A stretch of 64,000 nt of DNA from Flammulina velutipes (taxonomy: Eukaryota; Basidiomycota; Agaricomycetes; Agaricales; Physalacriaceae). Positions 25,061 through 36,700 of the stretch are shown here, piece after piece; position 1 is the first letter of the stretch; each line of letters begins with the position of its first letter. Below the pieces are notes generated by a model. It saw nothing but the letters and a program-made list of their open reading frames with translations. It was not told the origin of the DNA and did not search any database. The stretch lies in contig CM022370.1 in the NCBI GenBank assembly GCA_011800155.1, positions 1,736,001 through 1,800,000 of the forward strand, read 5' to 3'. A program made the translations under genes and the position numbers.

Positions 25061-26897
25061 TCAGGAGTAGGACACGGAAAAGTCGGGGGTCGTCTGGACC
25101 GCGTTTTCGAGAGGAAGGGAGCCGCCGTAGGATCCATACGATTGGGCATACTGTCCATCTGAACCATGCGCGTAGGAACCTTGTGTCGTGTATACCGCCG
25201 GATAATAGGCGTCAGAAGTATCGTAGTGGAAATTGTCCGGCACATTCATGGGATGGTGATTATCCGCGGAAACGACAGATTGAGGATACGCCGAGTCGGG
25301 GACGTACATGAACTGAGGCTCGGAAGAGCTCGACTGTGGTGGGACGTGTTGCTCTGTGTTGGCGTACGACGTTTGGGATGCCGGCTATCAGATAAAGAAT
25401 TAGTACAGGTACTACAGGGAGGGATAAGGCAGGGTGACGAACATGATCAGCTGCCCTCTGTAATGCGAAGGACAGTGCGCTGGGATGGGAAACGGAGAGC
25501 TTCTCGTTGGACGCGCTACCGGAAGATACCGTGGAAGAAGGAGAAGCATACGCGCTTGTGGCGTTTGTGCCATCAACGTTCACAGGCTGGCCAGGATCCG
25601 CATCTGGAGGGAAATGGTCGACTCTGTGGATCTCGGCAGGTTGCATACCGTTGACGTCTAGGTTGGACATCAGACCAAGGAACTGATTCGAGTTGCTGTG
25701 CCTGTCAGTTAGCAAAAAAGCATTGAGTTTGGGTAAAACGCACCATGATCCCCGTCGACTAATGGTGGAAGGAATCTCGTGGTCTGTAGGACAATCCGAG
25801 TAGTAGACGCTTCCGTTGCTAGTGTCGCTGGTTGCGATGGATGCAATAGAACCAAAACGAGAGAGAGCATCGTACGAAGTGCGGTCGTCCTCTGAATCAT
25901 CACCCTGAAACGGGTATGGCCTAACTGGATCTGGGGAAGATGGCATGCTGGTGTTTGCGATACCAAATGAGAAGCCGGGTGACGGAAGAGGCCCTGGGAT
26001 TGGGGAAGCAACCATGCGCGTCGACAGCGCGTACAGATGATTATCAGGCGCCTGATGGTTGTATGGCCCAGCGACGGCGCCGTCTGAGTACTGGAAAGCA
26101 CCGAGAGATGGCGCGCGCGCATAGGGTGAACCAGCAAGGCGCGTGGATTGGCTGCGCGCGCCACCAGTGAACCGCGAGCGTGAGACCCCGCCGAGACGAG
26201 CGTCGACAGACAGACGGCGAAACGGATCGAGGTGCGAAGGCAGCGTTCGATAGTCAATGGGCAGTGAGCCACGGCGGAGGAGACTTGGGTCGGGCGAAAA
26301 GAGTGCATCGGGGGTCATTGGCGATGGCTGCCACGACTTGGAGCCCGCCATGCTGTCCGCAAAGACGTGCATCTGCGGGGACGGCGGAAACGGTATTTCA
26401 GCACTGGAATCGCCCTCGGACGGCGACGGTGAAGGATCGGGAGACGCAGAGTCAGTCGTCCTGTCTGCAGCTTTCGCAGCCTTGCCCTTCTTTGTCTTTT
26501 CTTTTGCGCGTCTGGATGGAAAGGGTGAAAAAAAAAGTAAAAAGGCAGTGAGCGCGATCGCGTACCGGTTCTGGAACCAGACTTGGACGCCTCTGGGAGT
26601 CATGTCGAGCTGGTGGGCGAGGTCGTTGCGTCGGGCAGCATTGGGCTTCGTGTCCGATTTGAAGACTGATTCGAGGACTTTGAGCTGGTCGCTGGTTGTA
26701 CGTTTCCTATGCTTTACTTCGTTTGGAGTGTATGGGTAGAATGCGCGAAAGTCGACCGCTGTAGGATCCATGGACGGTGGTGGTGGCTGAGGCTGAGGGA
26801 ATGTGGGGAAGTTGATAGGCGGATTGTCGTTTGGATAGTACGAAGAAGAAGGAGATGAAGAATAATAAAAAGGAGGGGTGCCAACGCCTGTCGTCAT
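25061..26897 (-). CDS. Homeodomain transcription factor
   Basis: Nuclear DNA-binding regulator. The homeodomain lies at residues about 60-120: KHRKRTTSDQLKVLESVFKS ... LDMTPRGVQVWFQNRRAKEK, with the invariant WFQNR recognition helix. A 54-nt intron (26512-26565) falls exactly inside WFQNR-R, and a 42-nt intron splits SW-HSNSN; both are multiples of three without stops. A further intron precedes the last exon (PASQTSYANTEQ... to DFSVSYS). Outside the homeodomain the protein is Pro/Ser/Tyr-rich. It starts MTTGVGTPPFYYSSS. The typical homeodomain lacks the three-residue TALE insertion, so this is not a mating-type HD1 protein by that criterion. Agaricomycetes have such factors acting in development, but a specific orthologue is not claimed. 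Confidence 0.87.
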
Positions 26898-27225
26898 CTT
26901 CCCAGAGCTGAGCTGCTTTATGTATAAAAATATAAAAAAAAAGAAATAAAAAAGCTACTCGGGTTCAGAACATACAGCTCCTCGAGGCGAATAGCAAACA
27001 AAGACAGTATCTGCCTAATAGCTCCCGCTTTGGCGTTGCCAGGAACTTGCCGGTTTTCACACAAGCAAATCAAACAACTAGTAGCATGCTGATGGTATAT
27101 ACGACAAGGTAATCAATGTATTCTAATAGATGAGTTTGCAATGGAATAGGGATAGGATGCGTCGATGAGAATGTCACACAGAAAAATAATAAAACCCAAA
27201 CACATGCCCTGCCAACTGGACAAAA
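26898..27225. promoter_or_regulatory. Intergenic: homeodomain promoter and WEE1 3' end
   Basis: A 328-bp gap. On the minus strand just upstream of the homeodomain ATG there is a long T-rich tract followed by TATATTTTTATACAT (26920-26957), a plausible core promoter of TATA plus poly-dT. The rest near WEE1 holds nothing recognisable. Confidence 0.5.
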
Positions 27226-30200
27226 TTACATCCCCACGTCCATCGCACCACTCCGTCCCAATATCTCCTCCAAAAACCCTTCGCTCACGCTGGCAAGAGG
27301 CGATGCCGCGAACAGCACACTTCCTTCTCGCTTAGCCTTCTCGTACATCATCTCCATCCTCACCCGGACCCGACTAACGACATCGTGTCCAAACACACCG
27401 TGAATCGTAATACGCTCAGCCGGATCAGTGCGCATCATCTGTCGTACGAGCTCAAGCAGTTCAGGGCTCTCGTCAAGGTCAACTTGCGAAAAATCCTCTC
27501 GTCGCAACCGATGCCAAGCTTCCCCTCTGTCAACACAAAGTTAGCCACATTCAGCATTCAAATAGCACTAGTACGCACTGGTCAGGTACTACAATATTCG
27601 TCGCGGTCTCCAACATAGTCATGCCGAAACTATACAAATATCAGCCATCAGCGCAAGTCAACATCGTTCAAATCGCCCACTGACCTGAACACATCTGCTG
27701 CTTTACCGTACTTCCCCTGCAGGACTTCAGGTGCCAAGTATAGCTTGTCGCCTTCCCGCTCAAATGCGCTAGTAGGAATGCTAGGGTTGCTTTGAATTGG
27801 CCGTGGCCACAACGATGCCATTCCGAAATCGCCAATCTTGAACCGACCCTCGGATGTCACAAATATGTTCGCGGGTTTCACATCGAGGTGAATAACGCCA
27901 GAGTCGTGAATGAACTTGAGGCCCTGGAAATAAATCCATCAATATTGAGGAACCATGGTCGACCGAGCAGTGGCAACACTCACATTGCTCAAATCGGCAA
28001 TTATCTTCCACACTCTGGCCTCGTCGAGGCGAGGGAACGCACGGCCGTATTCCCAAAGGAAATGCCCTAAGCTCCCTAATTCGCAGATCTCGGTTTGGAT
28101 GTACAGGACTTCGTCTTCCTCCCAGCTGTCGAGAAAGGCGAGTACATTGGGGTGTCTTTTGCCTTGACTGAGATGACGAAGGATATCAGCTTCCTCCCGT
28201 AATCGGTGGCTGATAGAAATTGCTGTTAGCGCGCGCGTCAAGTCATGTCAACAAATGGAAACTCACCGATGCTTGACACCCTCAAAGCGCTTAGACTTCT
28301 TGATGGCGTATGTCTCTTCGTCACTGCCGGCTTTGAGTTGTGCCTTCATCACCTTACCAAATTCACCGCTACCAATCTCCTCCAAAACGGTAAAGTCGCG
28401 GTCGAAACGCCCAATCTGGTCTTGGGATGACGAGAGGGATGGACGAGGCCCGAGGCTCTTTCTGCCCATGGAGGATCTCGCCTTGGTAGGTGAGGGGCGC
28501 GTGCGAGCAGTAGTGGGGGACGAGAGGAAGGAGCTAGTGGATGAACCAGACGCCGAACGCGTCGGCGAAAATCTTGATTGTTTCGAAGGGGAAAGCGAAG
28601 GGATCCGACCTGAACCTGTTATCAGATAGTTAGTTAAAGGAATGGTGTATTAGGAAGCGCAATTACCTTTGTTAGGATGACGGGTTGGGGTTCCTAGTAC
28701 AGACTCGCTACCGCTTGAAAATGCCCCGCTACTGCTTCGGCGTGATAGCCATCGCGGTTTGGGCAGGGAAGGTGGGGCGCGCTCACCCAACGTAGGAAGT
28801 CCCATTCCAAGGCCAGCGTATTTCTCCCTCCTGATGCTTGGACTGTCTTCGGGCTCATCCTCCGAGTCGGTCGAAGGATCAAAAGTCGCCTTCCCATGCT
28901 TCCTCCCTGTTGGAGGAAACACGGCGGGAAGACTCTTGCGAGGGACTTTGGTGGTCTTGACTTCCCAGTCAATGCCACGACCAACCCTGTGCGCTACCGC
29001 ACTCTGCCACGGCCTATCGCCTGACAAGTAGCTGGTCTTGACTTTCTTAACTGGGGTATTTGGGGCCCGTTTGGTTTCCGTGGGTGCCTTCGAGTTGCTG
29101 GTAAGAGTGCGAAGGATGAAAGCGTCCATGTCCACTGATCCATGCTCATCCTCGGCACCGTATACCCGCGTTTGAGGCCAGCCCGAAGAGGCAGCGGGTG
29201 CGATTCCCGGAGTGACCAAGCGTTCATCGTCTCCGTCAGAGTAGATCGAGCTGACGCTGGTGGATGCCTGAGGCATCAGATTTTCCGCGCTCGTGCTGCT
29301 GTCCATAGACATGTCATCGTCGCTCAGGCTGATGCCAGAATCTCTGGTTTGCCTGAACTTGGAAACGATGGCAGCCGTTTCGCCACGAGGAGGTGTGTCG
29401 ACGGTAAGGACAAAGGACGAGTCGCGGGGTATGGCTTGGAACATGTCGTCGTCGTCATCGGTGGTATAATGAGCGTGGTCATCAACAATCGAAGGAGGTG
29501 ATGATTGGGGCGATGGTAACATTGACCGAGGTTGAATTGTGTGCCAAAAGTCGTTGCCACCAAGGCCTGCGAAGCTGTGACGATTCACGACAGTTGGACG
29601 AGCGGGACTGTTCGAAGAAACTGAGGCGGCTAGAGATGAGTTTGTGCGGGAGCGGGACTGCAAGGACGGCCCTCCGAAGAACATTGTCGCCGAGTCTACG
29701 CGGGCAAGAGGGGCGCGATGTTGAAGATGGGAGGGACGAGCTGGAGCAGGCCCGTTCAAGCCAGCGGTTCGTGAGCGCGGGCGTGGAGAGGGCGCTTTGG
29801 AGGAAGACGAAGACTCGGAAGACTTGCGTCTGTGATGTCCTTTGGGGAAAGCGATTCGGGCCTGTGCTACCGTTAGAGAGCGATTGACAAAAATAATTTT
29901 ATGACTCACAGCTGGCGAGGGAGAGCTACGAACGCTTTCCAAAAGCTCGTCAGAGACTGGGCGGGAACGTGCGCGTCTCTTTGTGACATGGCCGCCAGGA
30001 GAAATGGCTTCAGCGACTTCTGTGGCTTGGATATCTTTGAAGAGTCTGTTAGACGACCTGCGTCTGGCTTCCTTGTTTGCTGGAAACAGGACGCCGGTTG
30101 GGGGCGGCTCTGAGATGTCACAGCCCGAGTCGTCGTCGTCAAAGGCATTCTTCGGTTTGTTGATGTCGAGATGGATAAGACTGGTTGTCTGAGTGCGAAT

Positions 30201-30740
30201 TGAAGCGTCTGTCTCGTTGCGAGTCTTTGGGGTGCGAATACCGAACTTTGGCGGTGGAAGAGGTGCGAGTCGGTCAAAGGCGACAGAGCCCTGTTCGGAT
30301 GGTCTGGATGTGACGGCGAGGGGGGTGAGTGTATGCGGTCGGAGCGGGGTAGAATGTGGATTGGGTTTGCGTTTGATGCCTGCGCCGACACGAGCAGTAT
30401 TATCCTGTGCTGAAGACTGCGGTGCGTGCGAATATCTGGGTTTGGCGGGGGTCAGCAGCGGTTCTCGAGGTGAGAATATCGCGCTGTCTTCACCGCGCGT
30501 CGTCTTCCAGGACATGCTGGGCAGTACAGGTGTCTGAAAGGGCGACTGCAGACAATTCTGGCCACCAAACTCGGGATGTGGCTGAAAAGCAGACTTGTTG
30601 CGGTGGGGTGAAGGAGTGAGCAGCGGGGAGTCGAAAAACGCCTGGTTCATCGTTTGTGGGCGCAACGAGGGAGACATGTTGCTGTCGCGTGTTGACGGTC
30701 TGCGGTAAGACGAATGGTCCTTGATTGGAGTAGCAAGCAT
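27226..30740 (-). CDS. WEE1: Wee1/Swe1-type mitotic inhibitor kinase
   Basis: Tyrosine kinase-like inhibitor that phosphorylates Cdk1 and delays mitosis. The C-terminal kinase domain has GSGEFGKV, YAIKKSKRFEG, EICELGSLGHFL, the family hallmark HLDVKPANIF in place of HRD, DFGMA, EGDKLYLAPEVL, and ends SGAMDVGM. The N-terminal 700 residues are Ser/Pro/Arg-rich with many SP/TP sites and PEST-like stretches, as expected of a protein controlled by CDK phosphorylation and degradation. Start MLATPIKDHSSYRRPSTRDS. Introns are concentrated in the kinase half. Length about 1100 residues, similar to other basidiomycete Wee1 proteins. Confidence 0.9.
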
Positions 30741-31140
30741 GATAAAGAGAGCGCGGTGCTAGCTGCTTTGGCACCAAGAGACGATATCGTTGAGGTCGTG
30801 TAGGTTGTCGTGGTCGTCGTCGAGGGTATTTAAGAATGAATGAACAAAAAGAAACGGGCCTTCCGTTGCATGTAGTGGGACAAAAACAAGATTACGGCTT
30901 CCGCTTGTCACGCTCCCGAGCTGTGACCACCGTGACTCATTGTCACTCACAATCAACAATCCGATCAGGTGATCGCACACTGCACGCCAAATGCTACCAA
31001 ATACTCTGCCGGTCGCCTGCCGCCGTGGCGTACAACGCCACATCACGCTTTCACCACAAATTTGACTCAAAAACTGGGATAGCAAGGATATATTTCAACG
31101 TCCAGAAACAAAAATACAATGGCCAATGTTCATGCGGAGG
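30741..31140. other. Intergenic: WEE1 upstream region and UGP1 3' end
   Basis: A 400-bp gap between minus-strand genes. It contains TGACTCA (30933-30939), a bZIP/Gcn4-AP-1-type site about 195 bp upstream of the WEE1 ATG. Single occurrences of seven-base motifs are weak evidence. No coding sequence seen. Confidence 0.45.
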
Positions 31141-33347
31141 TCACAGCGCCTGATCTTATTGTAGTAGAACAATTGCACGAGATGGTATCACTTACAATGC
31201 TAAGCATATTTCCCGAAACCAGGCCTGTTACAGACCATCAGTAATGGTCTTCCTAGAGACCAAGGCCGACTCACGATTCTCCAGAATAGATCCATCAGGG
31301 ATATGTATGCTTTCACCGTCTTTCGCGATAACTGTCATTGATTAGATTAAATCAGTCAGTGATGCGGCCTCTGTGTGTCGCGACCGTACTGATGACAGTC
31401 CCTCGGAGTATGATATTCCTCCCGAAATATACATCTCCCGCAACAGTGAGGTGATCCAGCTCCAGAATATCGGGGACGTGTTGAATCCGACACTCAAACT
31501 CTTGGATCTGTACAATGCTGTGAGGTGATGCAATCTATAATAGACTTGTAAATTTACATTCTTGAAACGGTCGCCGAGCTTCACCACAGGCATGGTCCTA
31601 AACATTCGACCGCGGTTAACGGAAATGCATGAATCTTGGAGCTCATAGATGGAGCTCTTGACCAACAGGAGATCGGAGCAGTTCTTGACGGGAAGATATC
31701 TTGTTCGAGGGACACTTACACCCCGCGCGCGTTTGAAGAACTTGATGGCAGACCCCGCAGATGTCCTGAGCTGACATTGTGGCGTGTGAATTCCTCAATA
31801 TAACATGATAATATAGAACATACTTCAACCATAGAGCGGCTGGAATCTGTCCGTTTCAAGGTGCTGAAGATGTCCAAGTCCATACATCCTCGAGCAAACA
31901 CGTCCTTTAATGCTATGTTTCTTCAGATAAGATGTGTTATTCGAAGGGTCCAAAGCCTTACCATTCATGTTGATCCAGATGTTGTTTGTATTGAAAACAC
32001 CAAATTTCTTCACTAACAATGAGGAATTCAGGCGGAGCTTACTGAGGACACCACGTATACGCACCAGATTGGAAGTCGTCGACATGCTCTGGCTCAACGT
32101 TCGGCCATTCCAAAAGCTTCAGAGCATCAGCATCATCGACAAGAATACCACCCTATGGTAAAGCAAAGCACATCAAGAGCCAATATAAATTAGCCAAACT
32201 ACCCCGCACACCTTGAGATCAGCCTTGGTCTTCGAAGTCAGCTCCATGACGAAATCTGACTCTGTGTCAATCATATATTGCAGTATACTAGCATCGGCGC
32301 TAAATCTGGGATTAGACAGTTCATCATTCACAAGAAGGCGCAGCGGGTTACGTGGCTCCTAGGTTGTCGCAGTTCGACATGAATATAAATTCTTTCCCGT
32401 CCTTGAGAAGCTTGTCCATGAGGCCGGAGTGCTGCAGCGACGTGTAAACATCGCCGTGGCCAGGCGGATACCATTGACCACCGCCACCATCCTTTTCCTC
32501 CGACGTAGGCAGGTTGCTGTCGCAATAGACTCGAGGATATCGTGATTGGTTGAAACAGATGATGCGAATACTTTGGTTCGCGTACTTCGAGACGACCCGC
32601 AAGGTGTCTTGCTCCGTGTGAAGTGAGTTCATTAACAGCAGAGGGATATCGACGTTGTAAGCGTCGTTGAGATGTAATATCTGCCGAATTGTCAAGTCGA
32701 GAAAACTATCCCCGTTTCGGACGACGAGGGCGCTCTTGGCCCCAGTTAATCCTAGTAGAACAAGAAGTGTCAGTTCAAAGGCTTGGAAGCAATCGTACAC
32801 GACGATACCCATCGAAGTTCCAAGACCACCGTTGAATTTGAGCACGACAAGTTTGTTCATAACCTGAGGGTCACCAGGTTTGAGATTCTCCAAAGGAGTA
32901 ACCTCAGGCGGATGGAGTGCGTCCCAGTCCCTATACATATGCATTCAAACAAACAACAAGCAGTGAGAGCTCGGAAGTGGTTCAAAAAGACAGACGAACA
33001 GCTTCTCGATGGTGTTTTTCTCGGAAACATACCTCACATGCTGATGTAGGAATGAGTCCAGTTCGACTTGCAGCCGCTTTTACAAGGGTCAATTATCAGG
33101 ACCAGAATGCCACATCGAAGCACGGAGACGACCTTCTTGACAGTAGGAGGTGCCGCATCGGTTATCTTCTTCAGCTCGCCAGATAGCATCTTTGGGGTGT
33201 TATTTGTCGACTGGGTAGGAAATGTAGCTCGTCGGCGACGAAAACACGAAGCAATAACGCTGTACAAGGTGGAGATATACATGGCGAGGGTCATGAAGGC
33301 AAGACTTTGAGAACAATTTCTGGAGGGGTTGTAAAGAGGGACTGCAT
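31141..33347 (-). CDS. UGP1: UTP-glucose-1-phosphate uridylyltransferase (UDP-glucose pyrophosphorylase)
   Basis: Makes UDP-glucose for glucan, trehalose and glycogen synthesis. Seen: N-terminal helices STNNTPKMLSGELKK ... APPTVKKRLQVELDSF, the nucleotide loop NGGLGTSMG-LTGAKS and FLDLTIRQILHLN. MSNCDNLGAT, the TNNIWIN block and SVPRTRYLPVKNCSDLLLVKS follow, then the C-terminal beta-helix (HVPDILELDHLTVAGDVYFG) ending DGSILENRLVSGNMLSI. Many short introns split the gene; the N-terminus needs three, the second giving EKLDWDALHPPE from a 69-nt intron. The last exon (DQAL) rests on a 41-nt intron; reading through it instead adds about 20 residues. Start taken as MQSLFTTPPEIVLK. Confidence 0.88.
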
Positions 33348-33723
33348 GCTTAGAAGGTGCGGCGGAGTGAAGTACAAGACTGCGTCGAAGATGATGGAAC
33401 GTGGGAAACAGTCAATAGCAACGAGTCACAACTCGTGGTTCGTATTTTTGCCATAGTGTTTGTTTCATTCCTTTATGCAGGTGTAAATAAATTGTACATA
33501 GATCAGAAATTGCTACTTAATGACTGTATGAAACCAATACTAATACTAAATGTGAACAGACAAAACAAGAAGCGACCATGCAGAGCGACGATAGATAGTG
33601 GTAAACATACAGAGCAAGAGACTTAGAATGAGTGTAGATTCTAACCGGAGATAATGTCAGCGCTTGAAATGGAAGTAGGATGAAAACAACTCACAGCACC
33701 GAAGCAACAAGCATAAATTATTG
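33348..33723. other. Intergenic: UGP1 upstream region and Sec7 gene 3' end
   Basis: A 376-bp gap between minus-strand genes, AT-rich around 33440-33560. Nothing recognisable. Confidence 0.4.
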
Positions 33724-36700
33724 TCATGACGCGGGCGAGCCGATCTGCAAGTAGGATAAGAACAGACCAATCGAGCTGTTCTGTCGACATTGGACCACCA
33801 ACTCATCCAGAGACCAGGCCCTGCGATCCTCCCCACTATCATCAGCGGTATCATCCTGGTCTTCACTCGTCCCGTTACCAAGGTCGAGCTCATTCCTCCC
33901 AGCCTGACTGTGGTACACCTGGCTTCGCGATTTGGAACGAGCATGCGCATACAAACCGCCACCACCCTTGACCTTCCGAGGTTGAGCACCACGACCTTCG
34001 ACAGCAGGACTCATCAGCTTATCCTGTAGCGCACGGAAAGCCATCACGTCGATTGCCCGGTGGAATTTACTCGTCATGGAGTTCCGCGTCGACGCAGTAT
34101 CATCACACCGTCGCCGAAGCTCCGTTGTCCAATTGAGCTTCACGATGGGATCGTCAAGACTGAACATATATCGCCGTTTCTGACCCTCGTTGTTCATGAA
34201 CGCCACTTGGAATGTGTTGCGCATGAACGCCCGCTCAACCGTCACCTTGCTGGACAACGGGAGTCCAGTATATTGGAGAGCATTTGGTCCGGAGCGATAC
34301 ATCAGGAAGGTCTTGGGGCCCAGTGATACGCCAGTTACCCGGAAAGACGCCTCCGCCGATTTGGCGAATGAGAGTACAGGAGGATCAAAAACGAGCCCTT
34401 GCCCGTACAAGTGGATGGATAGATGTGGGTCGGCATGAGGAAGTTTGAAGTGGATGGGATCGGATTGTACCTTGTACGTTAGCTGCTCTGGTATTCGTCG
34501 CTTTACGGTGATGTTGAGGAGATTGGGCATGTCCTCTGTTGGCACGGCCATGCACAATCTCTCCCGTAGGGTGGCGTCAAATATGTCGCGTAAGAGGTCG
34601 TCGGATACAAGGTTATACGAATCCCTGGAGTCTCGCGTGTCTATCGACTGTCGAACCGCACCAATGAAGTCACGGCTGTGGACACCAGGAAGGGGATTAC
34701 TGATGCCCGGTCCGATGGCCAACCCTCCATGCACATGCTCGTTGAGGTGTACTATGGCACGGACAAGATTCATGGCAAGACTCTTGTTGTACGCAACCAC
34801 CGCCGCATTCGCGTCATACCATCGAATGGCGAAGGCATCCAGGAGGAAGTCAAGGCTCGGCCGATCTGTGACATGCACTGAGAACAAAAACGCACGAAGC
34901 GCTCGGTCCAGGCGCAATCCCAGGAAGGCAAAGTTATCCAGATAGCTTCGGAGAACTAACTTTGAAGTTCGTCTGGACAGATAATCACCGAGTTGTGCTC
35001 TGTCCAGCTCGATCGTTCGAAATAGAAGCTGGCCAAGTAAAGTTGAATCGTCCGCGATATTTAACGTCGAAAATAACGTAGAGATAGCATGGTCGGGACT
35101 CTTCTTGAATTGATGGATGAATGTGCGTAGTGCTGGATTGCGAGGAGCCATGGAGTAATTGAAAACCTTCGACTGCGTGTCGGTGCGTTCCCCCGTGAAT
35201 CTGAGCTGGTGTAATTTCACCACGCTCTTCACGATGAAACTCTTGTCGTTTGCGATCTTGCTCCCGTAGCCATTGACGGGCTTCGCTATGACCAACATGT
35301 CCGAAAATAGAAAGAGGAATCGGTCCTTGACTGTGTTCGCATTCACGACTTGAAGCACCGACGAAGAGAGCAGCAACTCTCGGCCAGGCCGGTCGATGGC
35401 ATTGGCCCACATCGGACTCCGCGAGCTACGAGCCAGGTTTTCTTCGAGCTTCTCTAAAATGACAGCTGCTGTGGGATGGCCCATATCTGTCGAGTAATTC
35501 GACGATGTCGTTGAGGATGATGATGACGATACAGTTTGAGCTGGGTACTCACTCGCCGAGGACATGTCGGGAGTAGGAGACATAGGATCAGGCGGAGAGG
35601 GTGTCGCTGAGTTGAAGCGTGGGAGAGGATCATGCGAGTCCGACGGTGGCAGGACACGCCTCGTCTTCGGAGTCTGTTCGACATCGGTCGCCACACGAAG
35701 TGAGGAAGAAGGAGATATGGGACTAGAATGAGGCGGTGTTGCAAGAGGTGGCGAATAGGAGGGTACGACTGTCCCAGCCGTTGAGTCCTCTTTGTCTGTG
35801 ACGACATCTGTGTCCTTTCGTATCCTCAGTAGGTCGGATAAGGAGGGTTTCTTCGATGCAGCAGTTTCCGGGGTAGTAGGCGCTGAGGTAAACATATTCT
35901 TGACCTTCATCCACTTCCGCACGGCAGGTAGTGTCGTCGGCAGCTCGGTGTCGTTGCCTTCGAGATTGCCAGGTGGAATATTGAAGTAATCAATACTTGG
36001 CGGGGGATCATTCTGATATTTGATGCGCATGCCAGTGTCCGAAACTTGGTGGCCAACCTGCGGGCTATGTGTTCCATCCCGACTAAGACTCCTAGGAGAC
36101 AGCGGCGATAACGATCTGTCATCATTGGCTCGGATGGCTGCATTGACATCAGGCGTTGAAGACGAGGCGCCTTCTGCGATCCGTCTTTGTTCCATCTGCT
36201 GATGGAGCACCGGGAATGGGTACAGTTTGGGGTTTTGGTAACGCTGATAATCCGTTGTAGCCGTTGAGGATGAAGAGCTCATTGGAACAGGGGAAAACTG
36301 TCCGGTGGGAGATAGAATCGGGACCGAAGCAGAGGCGGCGGGAGATTGGAGTCCAAAATGCGATGCTTGTTGCATAGAGAATATACTTCCATCACTCTTC
36401 TCCATCCTACCACTGTGAAGGCTTGCGCCACTCTCACGACTCACGCTGGAATCGGTGTAATCCCTGCGCTCGCGACCTCCAATGCTATTGGTACGCGATC
36501 GCCGACCAGTACTTGACCCAGATCTAGCAAATTCCTTGATCTTCTTCCATGCACCATTGCGCTTCGCAGATGACGATTCTGGACGCTCCTCGGTGTCAGT
36601 AAAGTCCGTAATGATGGGAGATCTGTCGGGAATGGAAAGACGCTGGGCAAAATTTTGCGATATAGAATCGTTGCTAGCATGCATGAAGGAAGCAGAATGG

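Noticed and set aside
25166..26739. Long plus-strand open frames opposite the homeodomain gene
   Set aside because: Low-complexity antisense of the Pro/Ser-rich coding sequence; no splice or family support.
32880..33347. UGP1 looked degenerate at its N-terminus
   Set aside because: Three introns, including a 69-nt one giving EKLDWDALHPPE, restore the expected helices; no sign of a pseudogene.
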